Shown: positions 45,774 through 55,556 of the stretch, in pieces
Layout of the letters: each line of letters starts with the position of its first letter
Numbering within the stretch: the stretch's first letter is position 1
Assembly: GCA_946617675.1 (NCBI GenBank)
Contig: CAMOKH010000115.1
Span: 1-60,429 of the forward strand
Reading direction: 5' to 3'
From: an uncultured Prevotellaceae bacterium
GTDB lineage: Bacteria > Bacteroidota > Bacteroidia > Bacteroidales > Bacteroidaceae
Length of the DNA stretch: 60,429 nucleotides
The notes under the pieces: generated by a model
Seen by the model: the letters and a program-made list of their open reading frames with translations, nothing else
Databases searched by the model: none
Told to the model about the DNA's origin: nothing
Translations under genes and position numbers: made by a program

Positions 45774-46679
45774 CTATTGCTTGATTTTCTCCCACGAGTT
45801 GTTCTGTGAGGCGTTGATGGAGAAGAGGATGTCGTAGACCGACTCCTTCTCCTTCTGTGTACCCTTACCTTTATATATATTGGCCAACTCGTCCTTCTTG
45901 TAGTCAGTCCATATCTGCGGCAGCAGACTTAGGGGCTTGTCTTCGTGGGCTTTCTTAAGACCGGTCTCCAGGGCGGTGGTCACCTCGGTACGGCCGCGCT
46001 CCACGTTGTTGGCCATCTCGTCGAGTCCTTTGCGGTAGTAGTCGTACTGCAACTGGCGGAAGGGGCGCATGGCTTCGTCAAGATAGTCGTTGATGATGGC
46101 AAAGCGGTTGCGCGAGTCTTCGAACGACTTCCATCCGGGGAAACCCAGGTCCTGGGCATTGTTCACCAGATACATGCAGCGTTGCAGCACGTCAGTGCCC
46201 CCCATAGGCGAGAAGGTGTCGAGGTCGAGGCCTATGATGAGGTAGGCATAATAGGCGAAGAGTGCCGTCAGCTGATTGTCTACCGACTCGTCGTTGAAGT
46301 TCAGCTGGTCGAACTGTGCGAACGTGAACTGGAAACTCTTGTCGGTGTTATTGTAGATCGTGGTGGCGTAGGCAGAGTTGAAGACGGGGCGGTTAGCCTG
46401 GATGGTGGCTGTACACTCGAAACGGTTCTCGGCCTGCACATACTTGTCGACAGTGATGTTGAAGTTGCACGTTATGCGCTCGTTCTTTTGGAATTGCAGG
46501 GCCGTCCACTGCCGCTCGTTGACAAACTGCTCGAGCGTCTGTTTCAGGTTCTCGAATATCGAGGCGTCGGTGCCTTGAACCTTTGAGTGGTTGATGTTAA
46601 TCTTAGCCTCCAACTCCTGACTGCAAAGGTCAAGGGCTGGCAACAGCAGTGACGCTATGGCTATGAGCACTCTTTTCAT
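45774..46679 (-). CDS. Exported DUF4835-family protein
   Basis: 301 residues from the ATG at 46679 (MKRVLIAIASLLLPALDLCS), which starts a signal peptide and overlaps the exonuclease stop by 4 nt; the longer upstream frame is rejected. Features such as NERQWTALQFQKNERITCNF, PVFNSAYATTIYNNTDKSFQ and YYAYLIIGLDLDTFSPMGGT are typical of the Bacteroidetes DUF4835 family, conserved next to recN and dnaN-type repair genes. Function unknown; periplasmic or outer-membrane location expected. Confidence 0.88.
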   Translation of the reverse strand: MKRVLIAIASLLLPALDLCSQELEAKININHSKVQGTDASIFENLKQTLEQFVNERQWTALQFQKNERITCNFNITVDKYVQAENRFECTATIQANRPVFNSAYATTIYNNTDKSFQFTFAQFDQLNFNDESVDNQLTALFAYYAYLIIGLDLDTFSPMGGTDVLQRCMYLVNNAQDLGFPGWKSFEDSRNRFAIINDYLDEAMRPFRQLQYDYYRKGLDEMANNVERGRTEVTTALETGLKKAHEDKPLSLLPQIWTDYKKDELANIYKGKGTQKEKESVYDILFSINASQNNSWEKIKQ

Positions 46680-47494
46680 CTGTTGGAAGTCGCTTCGCGC
46701 AGTCTGATGCGAGTAAGCACCTGCTTGGTGTTGTAGGTGAAGTCGCCGCCGAGAATCCAACTGTAATAGCCGGGGTCGAAGCGCAGGACGTCGGAAACGG
46801 GCTTGCCCTTGTGCTTACCGAAGTTGAAGACCTCGGTGCGCTGGCCGTTGACCTCCTGCCAGACGATGCGCCCGGCGAAGTCGACGTTGTCGTTCATCTT
46901 GGAGAACTCTGCCAGACTGTCCATGTTGTTCTCGAGTACCTTTTCGGGGTCCTCGTTGGCGCCGGGGGCATATTTGTCGAGCTCGCCCATCAGTACGCGG
47001 TAGGTGGCCTCTGTGTCCTGGTCAGCGCGGTGAGCCTCGAAGTCGTCCTCCATGTTGCGCCCACAATAGAACTTGTAGGCGGCAGCCAGATTGCGGCGCT
47101 CCATCTTGTGGAAGATGGTCTGCGCGTCAATCAGACGGCATTTGGAGAAGTCGAAGTCAATGCCTGCCCGCAGGAACTCCTCGGCCAGCAGTGGCACGTC
47201 GAAGTGGTTGGAGTTAAAGCCGGCAATATCGCTGCCCGTAAACACGTTGCATAGCTTGGCGCTAAGTTGCTTGAAAGTGGGCTTGTCTTTGACATCCTCG
47301 TCCGAGATGCCCGTCAACTGTGTGATGGCGGGGTCGATGGGACGCTCAGGGTTGATAATCTCGTTACCTCGCTCCTCGCGGCCGTCGGGGTACACCTTAA
47401 TATATGATAGCTGAATGACCCGATCCTTCACCAGGTCAAGTCCTGTGGTCTCTAAGTCGAAGACGACCAGGGGTTTTGTAAGATTCAGTTTCAT
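46676..47494 (-). CDS. DnaQ-like 3'-5' exonuclease (DEDDh)
   Basis: 272 residues. Exo I VFDLETTGLD (Asp/Glu), Exo II GFNSNHFDVPLLAEEF (Asp) and Exo III HRADQDTEATYRVL (His, Asp) give a complete DEDDh site like the epsilon proofreading subunit. The C-terminal ~75 residues contain FNFGKHKGKPVSDVLRFDPG followed by YYSWIL, an extra module often attached to such exonucleases in Bacteroidetes. It lies directly after dnaN (10 bp) and likely works in proofreading or repair with the clamp. Confidence 0.93.
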   Translation of the reverse strand: MKLNLTKPLVVFDLETTGLDLVKDRVIQLSYIKVYPDGREERGNEIINPERPIDPAITQLTGISDEDVKDKPTFKQLSAKLCNVFTGSDIAGFNSNHFDVPLLAEEFLRAGIDFDFSKCRLIDAQTIFHKMERRNLAAAYKFYCGRNMEDDFEAHRADQDTEATYRVLMGELDKYAPGANEDPEKVLENNMDSLAEFSKMNDNVDFAGRIVWQEVNGQRTEVFNFGKHKGKPVSDVLRFDPGYYSWILGGDFTYNTKQVLTRIRLREATSNR

Positions 47495-47504
47495 TTCCTT
47501 AGGC

Positions 47505-48629
47505 TTAATCGTTGATCAGCATGGGCATCATCAGCATCAGCACGTCCTGATTCTCAGGCTGCTCAGAAGGCAGGACCAGACCGGCTCGGCTGGGGTCGGC
47601 CAGGCGGATGATGACCTCGGGGCAGTCGAAGTTACTGAGCACCTCGATGAACGAAGAGCCCTTGAAGCCGATGCTGATAGTCTGACCGTTGTAGTCGCAG
47701 GTCATTCGCTCGGTAGCCGTCTTCGAGAAGTCGTAGTCCTCGGCGTCGAGCTGCAGGGTGCTGCCTTCGACGTGGAAGCGGATGAGATTGCTTGAGTCGT
47801 TGGCAAACGGCTGAACGCGGCGCAGTGCTGCCAGCAGTCCGTTACGGTCGACGCGCAGCTCGTTGGGGTTGTTCTGGGGAATGACAGAGTTGTAGTTGGG
47901 ATAGCGGCCTTCGATGAGGCGGCACAGGATCGTACCGTCGCCATAGTTGATTTCGGCGTTACGCTCGTCATATCTGATGGTAACGTCGCTGCCGTCCTTG
48001 CCGAGTAGGTTCTTCAGCAGCGAGGCGGGCTTCTTCGGCAGGATGAACGAGGCGGGCTGGTCGCTCTTAATGGTAAAGATCTTGTTGCGCACAAGCTTGT
48101 GGCCGTCGGAGGCTACTACAGCCAGGCAGTCGGGAGTCAGGTCAAAGTAAATGCCGTTCATCACGGGGCGCAGCTCGTCCTGAGCTGTCGCAAAGATGCA
48201 GCGGTTGATGTTCTCGCCGAGCAGCTGGTTGCTGATGACGATGGTAGTGGCGTTGTCGCCAACCGTTTGGGTCGTCGGGTATTCGTCGGCATTCTCAATA
48301 GGAAGCGAGAAGAGTCCGTTTTGATAGCTAATCTTGACGATGTTCGTCTGCTGGTTCACGTCGAAGGTGATGGGCTGCTCGGAGATGCCCTTCACGGCCT
48401 CTAACAGGTCGTGGTTGCCAATGGCGAAACGGCATTCTCCCTCACATTCAGCCAGCTCGACGCTGGTCTGCATCGTGTTCTCGCTGTCCGATGCCGTCAG
48501 GTTGAGGGTCAGCCCACTAATGTCAAAAACGAAGTCGCCGAGAATAGGCAGGGCGTTTTTACTGTTAATCACTCTTGAGAGTGCGATGAGCTTGGTGCTC
48601 AGTGCTGTGCTTGAAAGTGTAAACCTCAT
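47505..48629 (-). CDS. dnaN: DNA polymerase III sliding clamp (β subunit)
   Basis: 374 residues from ATG 48629 (MRFTLSSTALSTKLIALSRV), the normal N-terminus; a 14-codon extension reaches into the promoter region and is rejected. Three clamp domains are recognisable: NALPILGDFVFDISGLTLNL, the central NRCIFATAQDELRPVMNGIY and RYPNYNSVIPQNNP, and the C-terminal PVLMLMMPMLI-type ending (QDVLMLMMPMLIND). It tethers DNA polymerase to DNA. A -7 box TATCTTTG lies upstream. Confidence 0.97.
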   Translation of the reverse strand: MRFTLSSTALSTKLIALSRVINSKNALPILGDFVFDISGLTLNLTASDSENTMQTSVELAECEGECRFAIGNHDLLEAVKGISEQPITFDVNQQTNIVKISYQNGLFSLPIENADEYPTTQTVGDNATTIVISNQLLGENINRCIFATAQDELRPVMNGIYFDLTPDCLAVVASDGHKLVRNKIFTIKSDQPASFILPKKPASLLKNLLGKDGSDVTIRYDERNAEINYGDGTILCRLIEGRYPNYNSVIPQNNPNELRVDRNGLLAALRRVQPFANDSSNLIRFHVEGSTLQLDAEDYDFSKTATERMTCDYNGQTISIGFKGSSFIEVLSNFDCPEVIIRLADPSRAGLVLPSEQPENQDVLMLMMPMLIND

Positions 48630-48668
48630 AATGTATATTTGTTTTTGATTTTCCTTCAAAATGGAGTA

Positions 48669-48676
48669 CAAAGATA
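48669..48676 (-). promoter_or_regulatory. -7 box of dnaN (TATCTTTG)
   Basis: Minus strand TATCTTTG 40 bp before the dnaN ATG. The -33 position reads TTTT, one mismatch from TTTG. A divergent TACTTTCG at 48739-48746 probably serves the DUF3127 gene. Confidence 0.55.
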
Positions 48677-48790
48677 CGAATTTTTGTCATATTAGAAAAA
48701 TTTATGCTTAAAAATTATGGCTTTCAAACAATTTTTTGTACTTTCGCAGGCGCAAATCGCAAAAAACAACAATTTTAATACATTATATTT

Positions 48791-49204
48791 ATGGATTTAA
48801 CAGGTAGAATCATTGCTGTATTGCCAGCACAAAGTGGCGTCTCGGCGCGCACAGGTAACTCATGGATGTCGCAGGACTATGTCATTGAAGTCCCGGGGCA
48901 GTATCCCAAGCGCTGCGTTTTCCGTATCTTCGGCGAAGACCGTATCAAGCAGCACAATGTCCAGCTGAATGAGGATGTCACCGTTCAGTTCGATATTGAT
49001 GCCCATGAGTATCAGGGCCGTTGGTTTAACGATATACGTGCATTTAATATCATTCGCGGACAGGCTGCCCCTGCTGCTGCCGACCCCTCGGCCGCTGCTC
49101 CGTTCCCGCCGGCTCAGCCCGCCGCTGCGGCCCCGACGGCTGCTCCGTTCCCTCCTGCTCAGGAGTCATCAGCCGACGGTTCTACCGACGACCTGCCCTT
49201 CTAA
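48791..49204 (+). CDS. DUF3127 protein with SSB-like acidic tip
   Basis: 137 residues, cytosolic. The first ~95 residues are a compact β-rich domain (MDLTGRIIAVLPAQSGVSAR, SWMSQDYVIEVPGQYPKRCV, HEYQGRWFNDIRAFNI), the DUF3127 family of Bacteroidetes. An Ala/Pro linker then leads to the tip DDLPF, the same kind of ending used by single-stranded DNA-binding protein (D-D-I/L-P-F) to recruit partners. An OB-fold, SSB-like role in replication or repair is therefore plausible, and dnaN is divergently encoded beside it. The 160-bp gap 48630-48790 carries the two promoters. Confidence 0.88.
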   Translation: MDLTGRIIAVLPAQSGVSARTGNSWMSQDYVIEVPGQYPKRCVFRIFGEDRIKQHNVQLNEDVTVQFDIDAHEYQGRWFNDIRAFNIIRGQAAPAAADPSAAAPFPPAQPAAAAPTAAPFPPAQESSADGSTDDLPF

Positions 49205-49215
49205 AACTGTCTCGT

Positions 49216-49244
49216 AAAGCCTGTCCTCAGCCAGGGCAGGCTTT
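49216..49244 (+). terminator. Hairpin terminator after the DUF3127 gene
   Basis: AAAGCCTG (49216-49223) pairs with CAGGCTTT (49237-49244), extended inward by four more pairs around a 5-nt loop. It lies 11 bp past the stop codon; no long U-run follows. Confidence 0.6.
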
Positions 49245-49294
49245 ATGAATTACAGTAATCCGAAATCGGTTACGGAAGATTTTTCCATTCTTTA

Positions 49295-49326
49295 TTTGGT
49301 GGTATAAAAAAAACATTGTATCTTTG
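49295..49326 (+). promoter_or_regulatory. Promoter of kdgK-kdgA
   Basis: TTTG (49295-49298), 20 bp, TATCTTTG (49319-49326): exact consensus, about 43 bp before the kdgK start codon. Confidence 0.75.
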
Positions 49327-49368
49327 TGCCACAAATCGAAAACTAATTCAAAAAACAAGTATTGAAAA

Positions 49369-50391
49369 ATGGCAAAGATTGTAACATTGGGCGAGATTAT
49401 GCTCCGCCTTTCCCCGCAGGGAAACGACCGTTTCATCCAGAGTGAATCATTCCGCATCATCCCCGGTGGTGGTGAGGCTAACGTCGCTATTTCGGTGGCC
49501 AATTATGGTCACGAGGCTTACTTCGTCTCTAAGTTGCCGAAGCACGAGATAGGACAGATTGCCGTCAACGCCCTGCGCCGTTACGGCGTGAACACCGAGT
49601 TCGTGGCTCGTGGCGGCGATCGTGTGGGTCTGTACTATGCTGAGACTGGTGCCTCGATGCGCCCCTCGAAGGTTATCTACGACCGTGCTCACTCTTCAAT
49701 TGCCGAGGCCAGTCCCGAGGACTTCGACTTTGACAAGATCATGGAGGGAGCCGCATGGTTCCATTGGAGTGGCATTACGCCGGCTATCAGCGACAAGGCT
49801 GCCGAGCTGACGCGGTTGGCCTGCGAGGCTGCCAAGCGCCACGGCGTGACGGTGTCGGTAGACCTGAACTTCCGCAAGAAGTTGTGGACCAGCGAGAAGG
49901 CTATCAGCATCATGCGCCCGTTGATGAAATATGTCGATGTCTGCATCGGCAATGAGGAGGACGCAGAACTCTGTCTCGGCTTCAAGCCCGACGCTGACGT
50001 CGAGGGCGGCCAGACCGACGCCGCTGGCTACGAAGGCATCTTCAAGCAGATGATGAAGGAGTTCGGCTTCAAGTATGTCGTCTCTACGCTTCGCGAGAGT
50101 TACAGTGCAACGTTCAACGGCTGGAAGGCACTCATCTACGATGGAAAGGAGTTCTACCAGTCGAAGCGTTACGAGATTAACCCGATTATCGACCGTGTCG
50201 GCGGTGGCGACTCGTTCTCTGGCGGTCTGATTCATGGCCTGCTGACCAAGGAGACACAGGGCGAGGCTCTTGAGTTTGCCGTGGCTGCTTCAGCCCTGAA
50301 GCATACCATCAACGGTGACTTTAACCTGGTGAGTGTTGACGAAGTGGAGTCTTTGGCCGGTGGCAATGCCAACGGACGTGTGCAGCGCTAA
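49369..50391 (+). CDS. kdgK: 2-dehydro-3-deoxygluconokinase (PfkB family)
   Basis: 340 residues. PfkB sugar kinase: N-terminal IVTLGEIMLRLSPQGNDRFI, IIPGGGEANVAISVANYGHE (substrate and dimer region), and the C-terminal anion-hole motif DRVGGGDSFSGGLIHGLL with the catalytic Asp. It phosphorylates 2-keto-3-deoxygluconate to KDPG in the cytosol. The KDPG aldolase gene follows 45 bp downstream, so together they convert uronic-acid-derived KDG to pyruvate and glyceraldehyde-3-phosphate, fitting a pectin-using gut or rumen bacterium. Confidence 0.94.
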   Translation: MAKIVTLGEIMLRLSPQGNDRFIQSESFRIIPGGGEANVAISVANYGHEAYFVSKLPKHEIGQIAVNALRRYGVNTEFVARGGDRVGLYYAETGASMRPSKVIYDRAHSSIAEASPEDFDFDKIMEGAAWFHWSGITPAISDKAAELTRLACEAAKRHGVTVSVDLNFRKKLWTSEKAISIMRPLMKYVDVCIGNEEDAELCLGFKPDADVEGGQTDAAGYEGIFKQMMKEFGFKYVVSTLRESYSATFNGWKALIYDGKEFYQSKRYEINPIIDRVGGGDSFSGGLIHGLLTKETQGEALEFAVAASALKHTINGDFNLVSVDEVESLAGGNANGRVQR

Positions 50392-50436
50392 TTAGGACAG
50401 CCTTATATCGCAATATTGTAATAAAGGAAAGAGAAA

Positions 50437-51105
50437 ATGGCTAAATTCGATAAGATTGCCGTACTGAAGAAAATCGGCGACACGGGCATGGTTCCCGTTT
50501 TCTACAACAAAGACCTTGAGACCTGCAAGAATGTGGTTAAGGCCTGTTATGAGGGCGGTGTTCGCGCCTTCGAGTTTACTAATCGCGGCGACTTTGCGCA
50601 GGAGGTTTTCGGCGAGCTGGTGAAGTGGGCCGACAAGGAGTGCCCCGAGCTGGCTCTGGGAATTGGCTCTGTGGTCGATGCCCCAACGGCTGCAATGTAT
50701 CTGCAACTGGGTGCCTGCTTCGTGGTAGGACCGCTGTTCAACCCCGATATTGCTCCCGTCTGCAACCGCCGACTGGTGCCTTACTGCCCGGGTTGCATGA
50801 CCGTTTCGGAGATTGGCAAGGCTCAGGAATTGGGCTGCGACCTGACGAAAGTGTTCCCTGGCGATGTCGTCGGACCTAATATGGTGAAGGGCCTGAAGGC
50901 ACCTATGCCTTGGTCGAAGATCATGGTTACCGGTGGCGTGTCGCCCGACGAGGAGAATCTGACGAAGTGGTTCAAGGCCGGCGTGTTCTGCGTGGGCATG
51001 GGCTCTAAGTTGTTCCCCTCTGACAAGGTGAAGGCCGGTGACTGGCAGTATGTGACCGACAAGTGCAAGGAGGCACTTGGGTATGTGGCTAAGGCGCGCG
51101 CTTAA
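50437..51105 (+). CDS. kdgA: KDPG aldolase
   Basis: 222 residues, class I aldolase TIM barrel of the Eda family. [34 protein letters not shown] (usual Glu-x-T-x-R motif), [20 protein letters not shown], and [11 protein letters not shown] (substrate loop), then [20 protein letters not shown] with the Schiff-base lysine region and [12 protein letters not shown]. It cleaves KDPG to pyruvate and glyceraldehyde-3-phosphate. The 3' end overlaps the start of the sensor kinase gene by 23 bp. Confidence 0.94.
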   Translation: MAKFDKIAVLKKIGDTGMVPVFYNKDLETCKNVVKACYEGGVRAFEFTNRGDFAQEVFGELVKWADKECPELALGIGSVVDAPTAAMYLQLGACFVVGPLFNPDIAPVCNRRLVPYCPGCMTVSEIGKAQELGCDLTKVFPGDVVGPNMVKGLKAPMPWSKIMVTGGVSPDEENLTKWFKAGVFCVGMGSKLFPSDKVKAGDWQYVTDKCKEALGYVAKARA

Positions 51106-54100
51106 GCTGCTCCTTGTCACGAGTATAATAACAGCTTGTTCACCCTCTGATAGGCAGATGGTGGACAAGCTGAATTCTCTTTCGTATGCCTATCATTATC
51201 GCTCAATCGACTCTACCGCTCACTACGCGGCTCTGGCTGAGCAGGCTGCCGACGACTGCGGTTATCATGACGGGCTGGCTGAAGCCCTGAATAACAAGGC
51301 CTTCGTCAGTATAGTACACATGGACTATGACGGGGCGGAACAGACGCTGGACGCCATCCCCGGAATCACCGACAATCAGCTGGAACTGCTCGTCAGCTAT
51401 GTTCAGCAGATGAGGCTCTGCCAGCGTCAGTCGCGCAACAGGGATTTCTATGACTACCGTGAGCGGGCTCACAACAGCATGCTCCGCATTGAAGAGGAGC
51501 GCGATATGCTGACCGATCGCCAGTGGCGGCGACTGATCTACGCCGAGACGGAGTTTGCCATTGTCAATTCCACCTATTATTATTATATGGGCCTCGAGCA
51601 ACAGTCAATCGACGCTCTGTCCGATGTGGATGTTGACGAGGTGAAGCAGGATACGACCCAGTTTCTGAACTATCTGTATAACATCGGCGCTGGCGGCATC
51701 TTGACAGAGGGGTCTGATACTGACATCTACCAGCAGGAGGTCGATTACCTGCTACGCTGTTTCCAGATAGCCAGTCGTGATGGCTATCCCTATTTTACCG
51801 CCAACTCACTGGAGGCTATTGCCGAGCACCTGATTGCGACGCCTGCCGATATGCCTCAGGAACAGAGCCTTACACTCGTCAATCCTGATAATTTGCCCGC
51901 CGAACAGTTGGCGGTGGCGCTGGCTGAACAGTCTTTGCTGATTTTCCAGGATTATGGCGATATCTACCAGATAGCTGGGGCATACCGCACACTGGCTTCC
52001 TGCCACCGCGCTTTCGGTAATAATGAGAAAGCTCTCGAGAACCTGGAACAGGCCTTGGCTGACTCTACTATTCTGCAGGCTCCCGACCTTGTAGCCAGTA
52101 TTCGCGAACAGCTCAGCGTAGCTTACGCCGCCATCGACGATAAGGCTGCCAGTGACTATAATCGTAACCGATATCTCGACCTGCAGGAGCAGACCAGGCA
52201 AGACCGTCAGCTCGAAGCACGCGCCGGACAGCTCGACCGTGTAGTCAGCCAGCTCAACATGATTCTCGTCGCCGTCGTGGCTGCCATCGTGTTGCTGGTC
52301 TTTCTCCTCTGGCTTTTCCGCTATCTGAACAGAAGGCAGAAAACCGACAGCCCCCTTGACGAATTGATAGAAGAGCGCAACGAGCAACTGGCTGTCAGCC
52401 GTCTGCACTTGGAAGAGGGGAAACGACGACATCTCCAGCAGAGAGCCAAGATGTCTTTGGTGAACAGCCTGCTGCCGCTCATCGACCGTATGGTCTATAC
52501 CGTCAATCGTCAGGGCGACAAGGAATATGTCTGCGAATTGATTGACAAAATCAACGCCGACAACGAGGTGCTCACACACTGGATCCAGCTGCATCAGGGG
52601 CAACTCGACCTGCATATTGAGAGCTTCCAGCTCCAGCCATTGTTTGATATCATAGCCCGCAGCCGGAAGAGCTTCCAGATGAAGGGCCTGGCTCTCGACG
52701 TGAAGCCTACCGAGGCAATAGTAAAGGCCGACCGTATACTGACCCTTTTCATGCTTAACACATTGGCCGACAATGCCCGCAAGTTTACGAACGAGGGTGG
52801 GGTCACCATCAGTGCCGAGGAGATGCCTGCCTACGTCGAGGTCTCGGTAGCTGACACGGGTATCGGCATGGATGCTGAGCAGTTGGCACACGTGTTCGAC
52901 CACAAGCTGACGACTCATGGCTTCGGTCTGCTGAACTGTAAGGGCATTATTGAAAAGTATCGTAAGTTGAGTCAGCTCTTCAGCGTCTGTACGCTGCAGG
53001 CTGAGAGCAAGCCGGGACAGGGAAGCCGCTTCTTCTTCCGCCTGCCAAAGGGTAGGGTTGTGGGCATCGTGGCGGCATTAGTAAGTCTGATGAGCAGTGC
53101 CGCGATGGCGCAACAGAGCCCTACGCCCTTGGCTCGCGCTGCCGTGTTTGCCGATTCGGCCTATTTCTCGAATATCAATGCGACATACGAGCGTACACTC
53201 GTCTTTGCCGACTCGTGCATAGCCTGTTTGAACCGCCACTACCGCAGCCAGCTGCCTCATGGGGAAGTATTCATGCTCATAGAGGGTGACATGTCAGTCG
53301 TGCCCCCCGAGATTCAGTGGCTACACGACTCGCTGCAGACGAACTATAACCTGATTCTCGATATTCGCAACGAGAGCGCCGTGGCTGCACTGGCGCTTCA
53401 CCAGTGGCAGCGTTATGCCTATAATAACCGCATCTACACCCTGCTGTTTAAGGAATTGTCGGCCGATAACACACTGGCAGACTACTGCCGGGCCATGCAA
53501 CAGACCAAGACCAACCGAACGATTGCCGTCGTGCTGCTCTCACTCGTCTTGCTGGCTATTCTGCCTACCTACTATTTCTATTACCTGCGTCCCCGCCTTA
53601 ATGCCCGGTTCAAGGCCGAGCGCATGCGACGTGACGACCTGGAACTCCTGGAAGGTGAACAGCGTCGGGTGGAAATGGAACTGGCAAACTATCATGTGTC
53701 GAACTCCGTGCTCGACAATTGCCTGTCAGCCCTGAAGCACGAGACGATGTACTATCCTTCGCGCATTCGCCAGTTGATTGACCAAAATGACATGGAGTCG
53801 GTGGGCGATGTCGTCGGCTATTACCGTGAACTCTATAACCTGCTTAGCCAGCAGGCGATGTCGCAGGTTGAGCGTGTCAAGCTCAGTCTCAGTCAGCTTG
53901 ACTATGGCATCCTTGGCGACCAGGTTCTCATTGATTATCTCTTTAATATTCTGAAGAAGGAATTCAGTCCGGCAAAGCTGGATATAGAAAGCCGGCACCT
54001 CAACGAAAAGTATGTCGAAATAGATGTTCATACTCACAGACAGCCGTCGGGAGTCGACTTCTTTAATCCTTCGATTGAGAACATCCCTTATTTGCTCTGT

Positions 54101-54235
54101 CGCCAGATTGTACGTGACCATGGAGAGGCAACAAACCGTAGGGCGTGCAGTATCAGGACAGAAACACGCGATAACGAAACCATTATCATTATAATTCTTC
54201 CTGCTTATGGAAAAGTTCAAAGTAATCATAGTTGA
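51083..54235 (+). CDS. Lipoprotein-type hybrid sensor with TPRs, a HATPase module and a second DUF5113-like module
   Basis: About 1050 residues. Starting at ATG 51083 gives [20 protein letters not shown], a signal with lipobox ITAC; a TTG six bases earlier is possible. Layout: TPR-like periplasmic region (~20-380), membrane span (~393-418), HATPase_c with [10 protein letters not shown] (N box), DTGIGM (G1) and [10 protein letters not shown] (G2) but no recognisable H box before it; a second hydrophobic segment near ~665, another extracytoplasmic part, a span (~820-840) and a C-terminal module with [12 protein letters not shown], an H-box-like motif. The gene overlaps the response regulator by 29 bp. 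Family DUF5112/DUF5113 of Bacteroidales. The signal sensed is unknown; the kdg operon upstream hints at sugar acids. Confidence 0.8.
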   Translation: MWLRRALKLLLVTSIITACSPSDRQMVDKLNSLSYAYHYRSIDSTAHYAALAEQAADDCGYHDGLAEALNNKAFVSIVHMDYDGAEQTLDAIPGITDNQLELLVSYVQQMRLCQRQSRNRDFYDYRERAHNSMLRIEEERDMLTDRQWRRLIYAETEFAIVNSTYYYYMGLEQQSIDALSDVDVDEVKQDTTQFLNYLYNIGAGGILTEGSDTDIYQQEVDYLLRCFQIASRDGYPYFTANSLEAIAEHLIATPADMPQEQSLTLVNPDNLPAEQLAVALAEQSLLIFQDYGDIYQIAGAYRTLASCHRAFGNNEKALENLEQALADSTILQAPDLVASIREQLSVAYAAIDDKAASDYNRNRYLDLQEQTRQDRQLEARAGQLDRVVSQLNMILVAVVAAIVLLVFLLWLFRYLNRRQKTDSPLDELIEERNEQLAVSRLHLEEGKRRHLQQRAKMSLVNSLLPLIDRMVYTVNRQGDKEYVCELIDKINADNEVLTHWIQLHQGQLDLHIESFQLQPLFDIIARSRKSFQMKGLALDVKPTEAIVKADRILTLFMLNTLADNARKFTNEGGVTISAEEMPAYVEVSVADTGIGMDAEQLAHVFDHKLTTHGFGLLNCKGIIEKYRKLSQLFSVCTLQAESKPGQGSRFFFRLPKGRVVGIVAALVSLMSSAAMAQQSPTPLARAAVFADSAYFSNINATYERTLVFADSCIACLNRHYRSQLPHGEVFMLIEGDMSVVPPEIQWLHDSLQTNYNLILDIRNESAVAALALHQWQRYAYNNRIYTLLFKELSADNTLADYCRAMQQTKTNRTIAVVLLSLVLLAILPTYYFYYLRPRLNARFKAERMRRDDLELLEGEQRRVEMELANYHVSNSVLDNCLSALKHETMYYPSRIRQLIDQNDMESVGDVVGYYRELYNLLSQQAMSQVERVKLSLSQLDYGILGDQVLIDYLFNILKKEFSPAKLDIESRHLNEKYVEIDVHTHRQPSGVDFFNPSIENIPYLLCRQIVRDHGEATNRRACSIRTETRDNETIIIIILPAYGKVQSNHS

Positions 54236-54932
54236 AGACGTACCTTTGGAGCTGAAGGGTACGCTGGGTATTATACGCAACGATATACCCGAAGCTGAGG
54301 TGATCGGTACGGCCACTAACGAGGCTGAGTATTGGAAGGTCCTGAAACAAGGACTGCCAGACTTGTTGCTGCTTGACCTGGGGTTAGGTGGTTCGACCAC
54401 GATCGGTGTCGAGATTTGCCGTTCGACTAAGGAAATGCACCCAGACGTGAAGATTCTTATCTTTACGGGCGAGATCCTGAACGAAAAGCTTTGGGTTGAC
54501 GTGCTCGATGCCGGCGCTGACGGTATCATCCTGAAAACGGGTGAACTCTTGACGCGTCACGACGTGCAGAGCGTCATGGATGGCAAGCAGTTGGTTTTCA
54601 ACGAACCGATTCTGCGCAAGATTGTCGAGCGGTTCAAGCGTGCCGTAGGGGCACAGCTGGCCAAGCAGGAGGCACTCATTAACTATGAGGTCGACGAATA
54701 CGACGAGCGTTTCCTGCGTCATCTTGCCCTTGGCTATACGAAGGAACAGATTACCGGCCTGCGAGGCATGCCTTTCGGCGTGAAAAGTTTGGAGAAGCGA
54801 CAGGCCGAACTCATGAAGAAACTCTTTCCCGACGGCAATGGCGGCATGGGCATAAATGCTACGCGTCTTGTGGTCAGGGCCTTGGAGCTGCAGATTCTTG
54901 ACATCGACAATCTTGAGCCAGACGAGTGCTGA
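54207..54932 (+). CDS. Response regulator with LuxR-like output domain
   Basis: 241 residues. Receiver domain (~1-125): acidic pair in IIVEDVPLE, phospho-acceptor in PDLLLLDLGLGG, Thr in ILIFTGE and Lys in GIILKTGE. The C-terminal part (~160-225) has DERFLRHLALGYTKEQITGL followed by GVKSLEKRQAELMKKLF, which fits a LuxR/FixJ-type helix-turn-helix with altered spacing. Overlap with the sensor gene shows they are one two-component system. Targets unknown. Confidence 0.88.
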   Translation: MEKFKVIIVEDVPLELKGTLGIIRNDIPEAEVIGTATNEAEYWKVLKQGLPDLLLLDLGLGGSTTIGVEICRSTKEMHPDVKILIFTGEILNEKLWVDVLDAGADGIILKTGELLTRHDVQSVMDGKQLVFNEPILRKIVERFKRAVGAQLAKQEALINYEVDEYDERFLRHLALGYTKEQITGLRGMPFGVKSLEKRQAELMKKLFPDGNGGMGINATRLVVRALELQILDIDNLEPDEC

Positions 54933-54956
54933 GTGTTCTTTAATGGATAGTCACAA

Positions 54957-55550
54957 TTGAAGAAGTTCCTGTCATACCTCGTTTTCGTGCTGGCGCTGTC
55001 TGAGGTGGTGTTGGTGCTGGCGTCGTGGCTGCTGTCGGCCACGATGGCAGGCAATGTGCGGTCGTTACTGTCGTCTGAGGGAGTAAGATGGTTCTTCGGC
55101 AGCTTCTCGTCCATGTTGGCTTCGCCGTGGCTGGTCTGGCTGATCCTCTTGGCAATGGCCTACGGTTGTCTCAGACAGAGTGGCATGCTTCAGATAGGCC
55201 TGCCGTTGTCGTCGCTCCATTACCGTCAGCGGGTGGCTTTGCGCACGGCTATTGCGCTGATGGTTCTCTACGTGGCTGCTGTCATGGCGCTGACGCTCGT
55301 ACCCCACGCCGTCCTGTTGTCTGCCACGGGACGGCTGTTCCCTTCGCCCTTTAGCCGGGCCATAGTGCCTATAGTGTCGTTCGGATGCCTGTTAATGTCG
55401 GTTGCCTACGGATGGGCATCAGGCCGATTCCGTTCACTCACAGGGGTCATTTCGTCAATGTCGGCTGGCGTCGCTTCTGCAGCGCCGCTCTTCATCCTCT
55501 ACATTGTCTTCGTACAATTATACAAGTCGTTACGCTTCGTTTTCTTCTGA
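54957..55550 (+). CDS. AbgT-like membrane protein (short)
   Basis: 197 residues with five to six hydrophobic spans. LVFVLALSEVVLVLASWLLS, RSLLSSEGVRWFFGSFSSML and MAYGCLRQSGML match the N-terminal region of AbgT-family transporters, which normally have ~500 residues, so this is a reduced relative rather than a full transporter. Start is TTG at 54957; the nearest ATG (54943) reads only five codons. It follows the response regulator by 24 bp and converges on pyrI with a 6-bp gap. Confidence 0.7.
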   Translation: MKKFLSYLVFVLALSEVVLVLASWLLSATMAGNVRSLLSSEGVRWFFGSFSSMLASPWLVWLILLAMAYGCLRQSGMLQIGLPLSSLHYRQRVALRTAIALMVLYVAAVMALTLVPHAVLLSATGRLFPSPFSRAIVPIVSFGCLLMSVAYGWASGRFRSLTGVISSMSAGVASAAPLFILYIVFVQLYKSLRFVFF

Positions 55551-55556
55551 GGGGGG

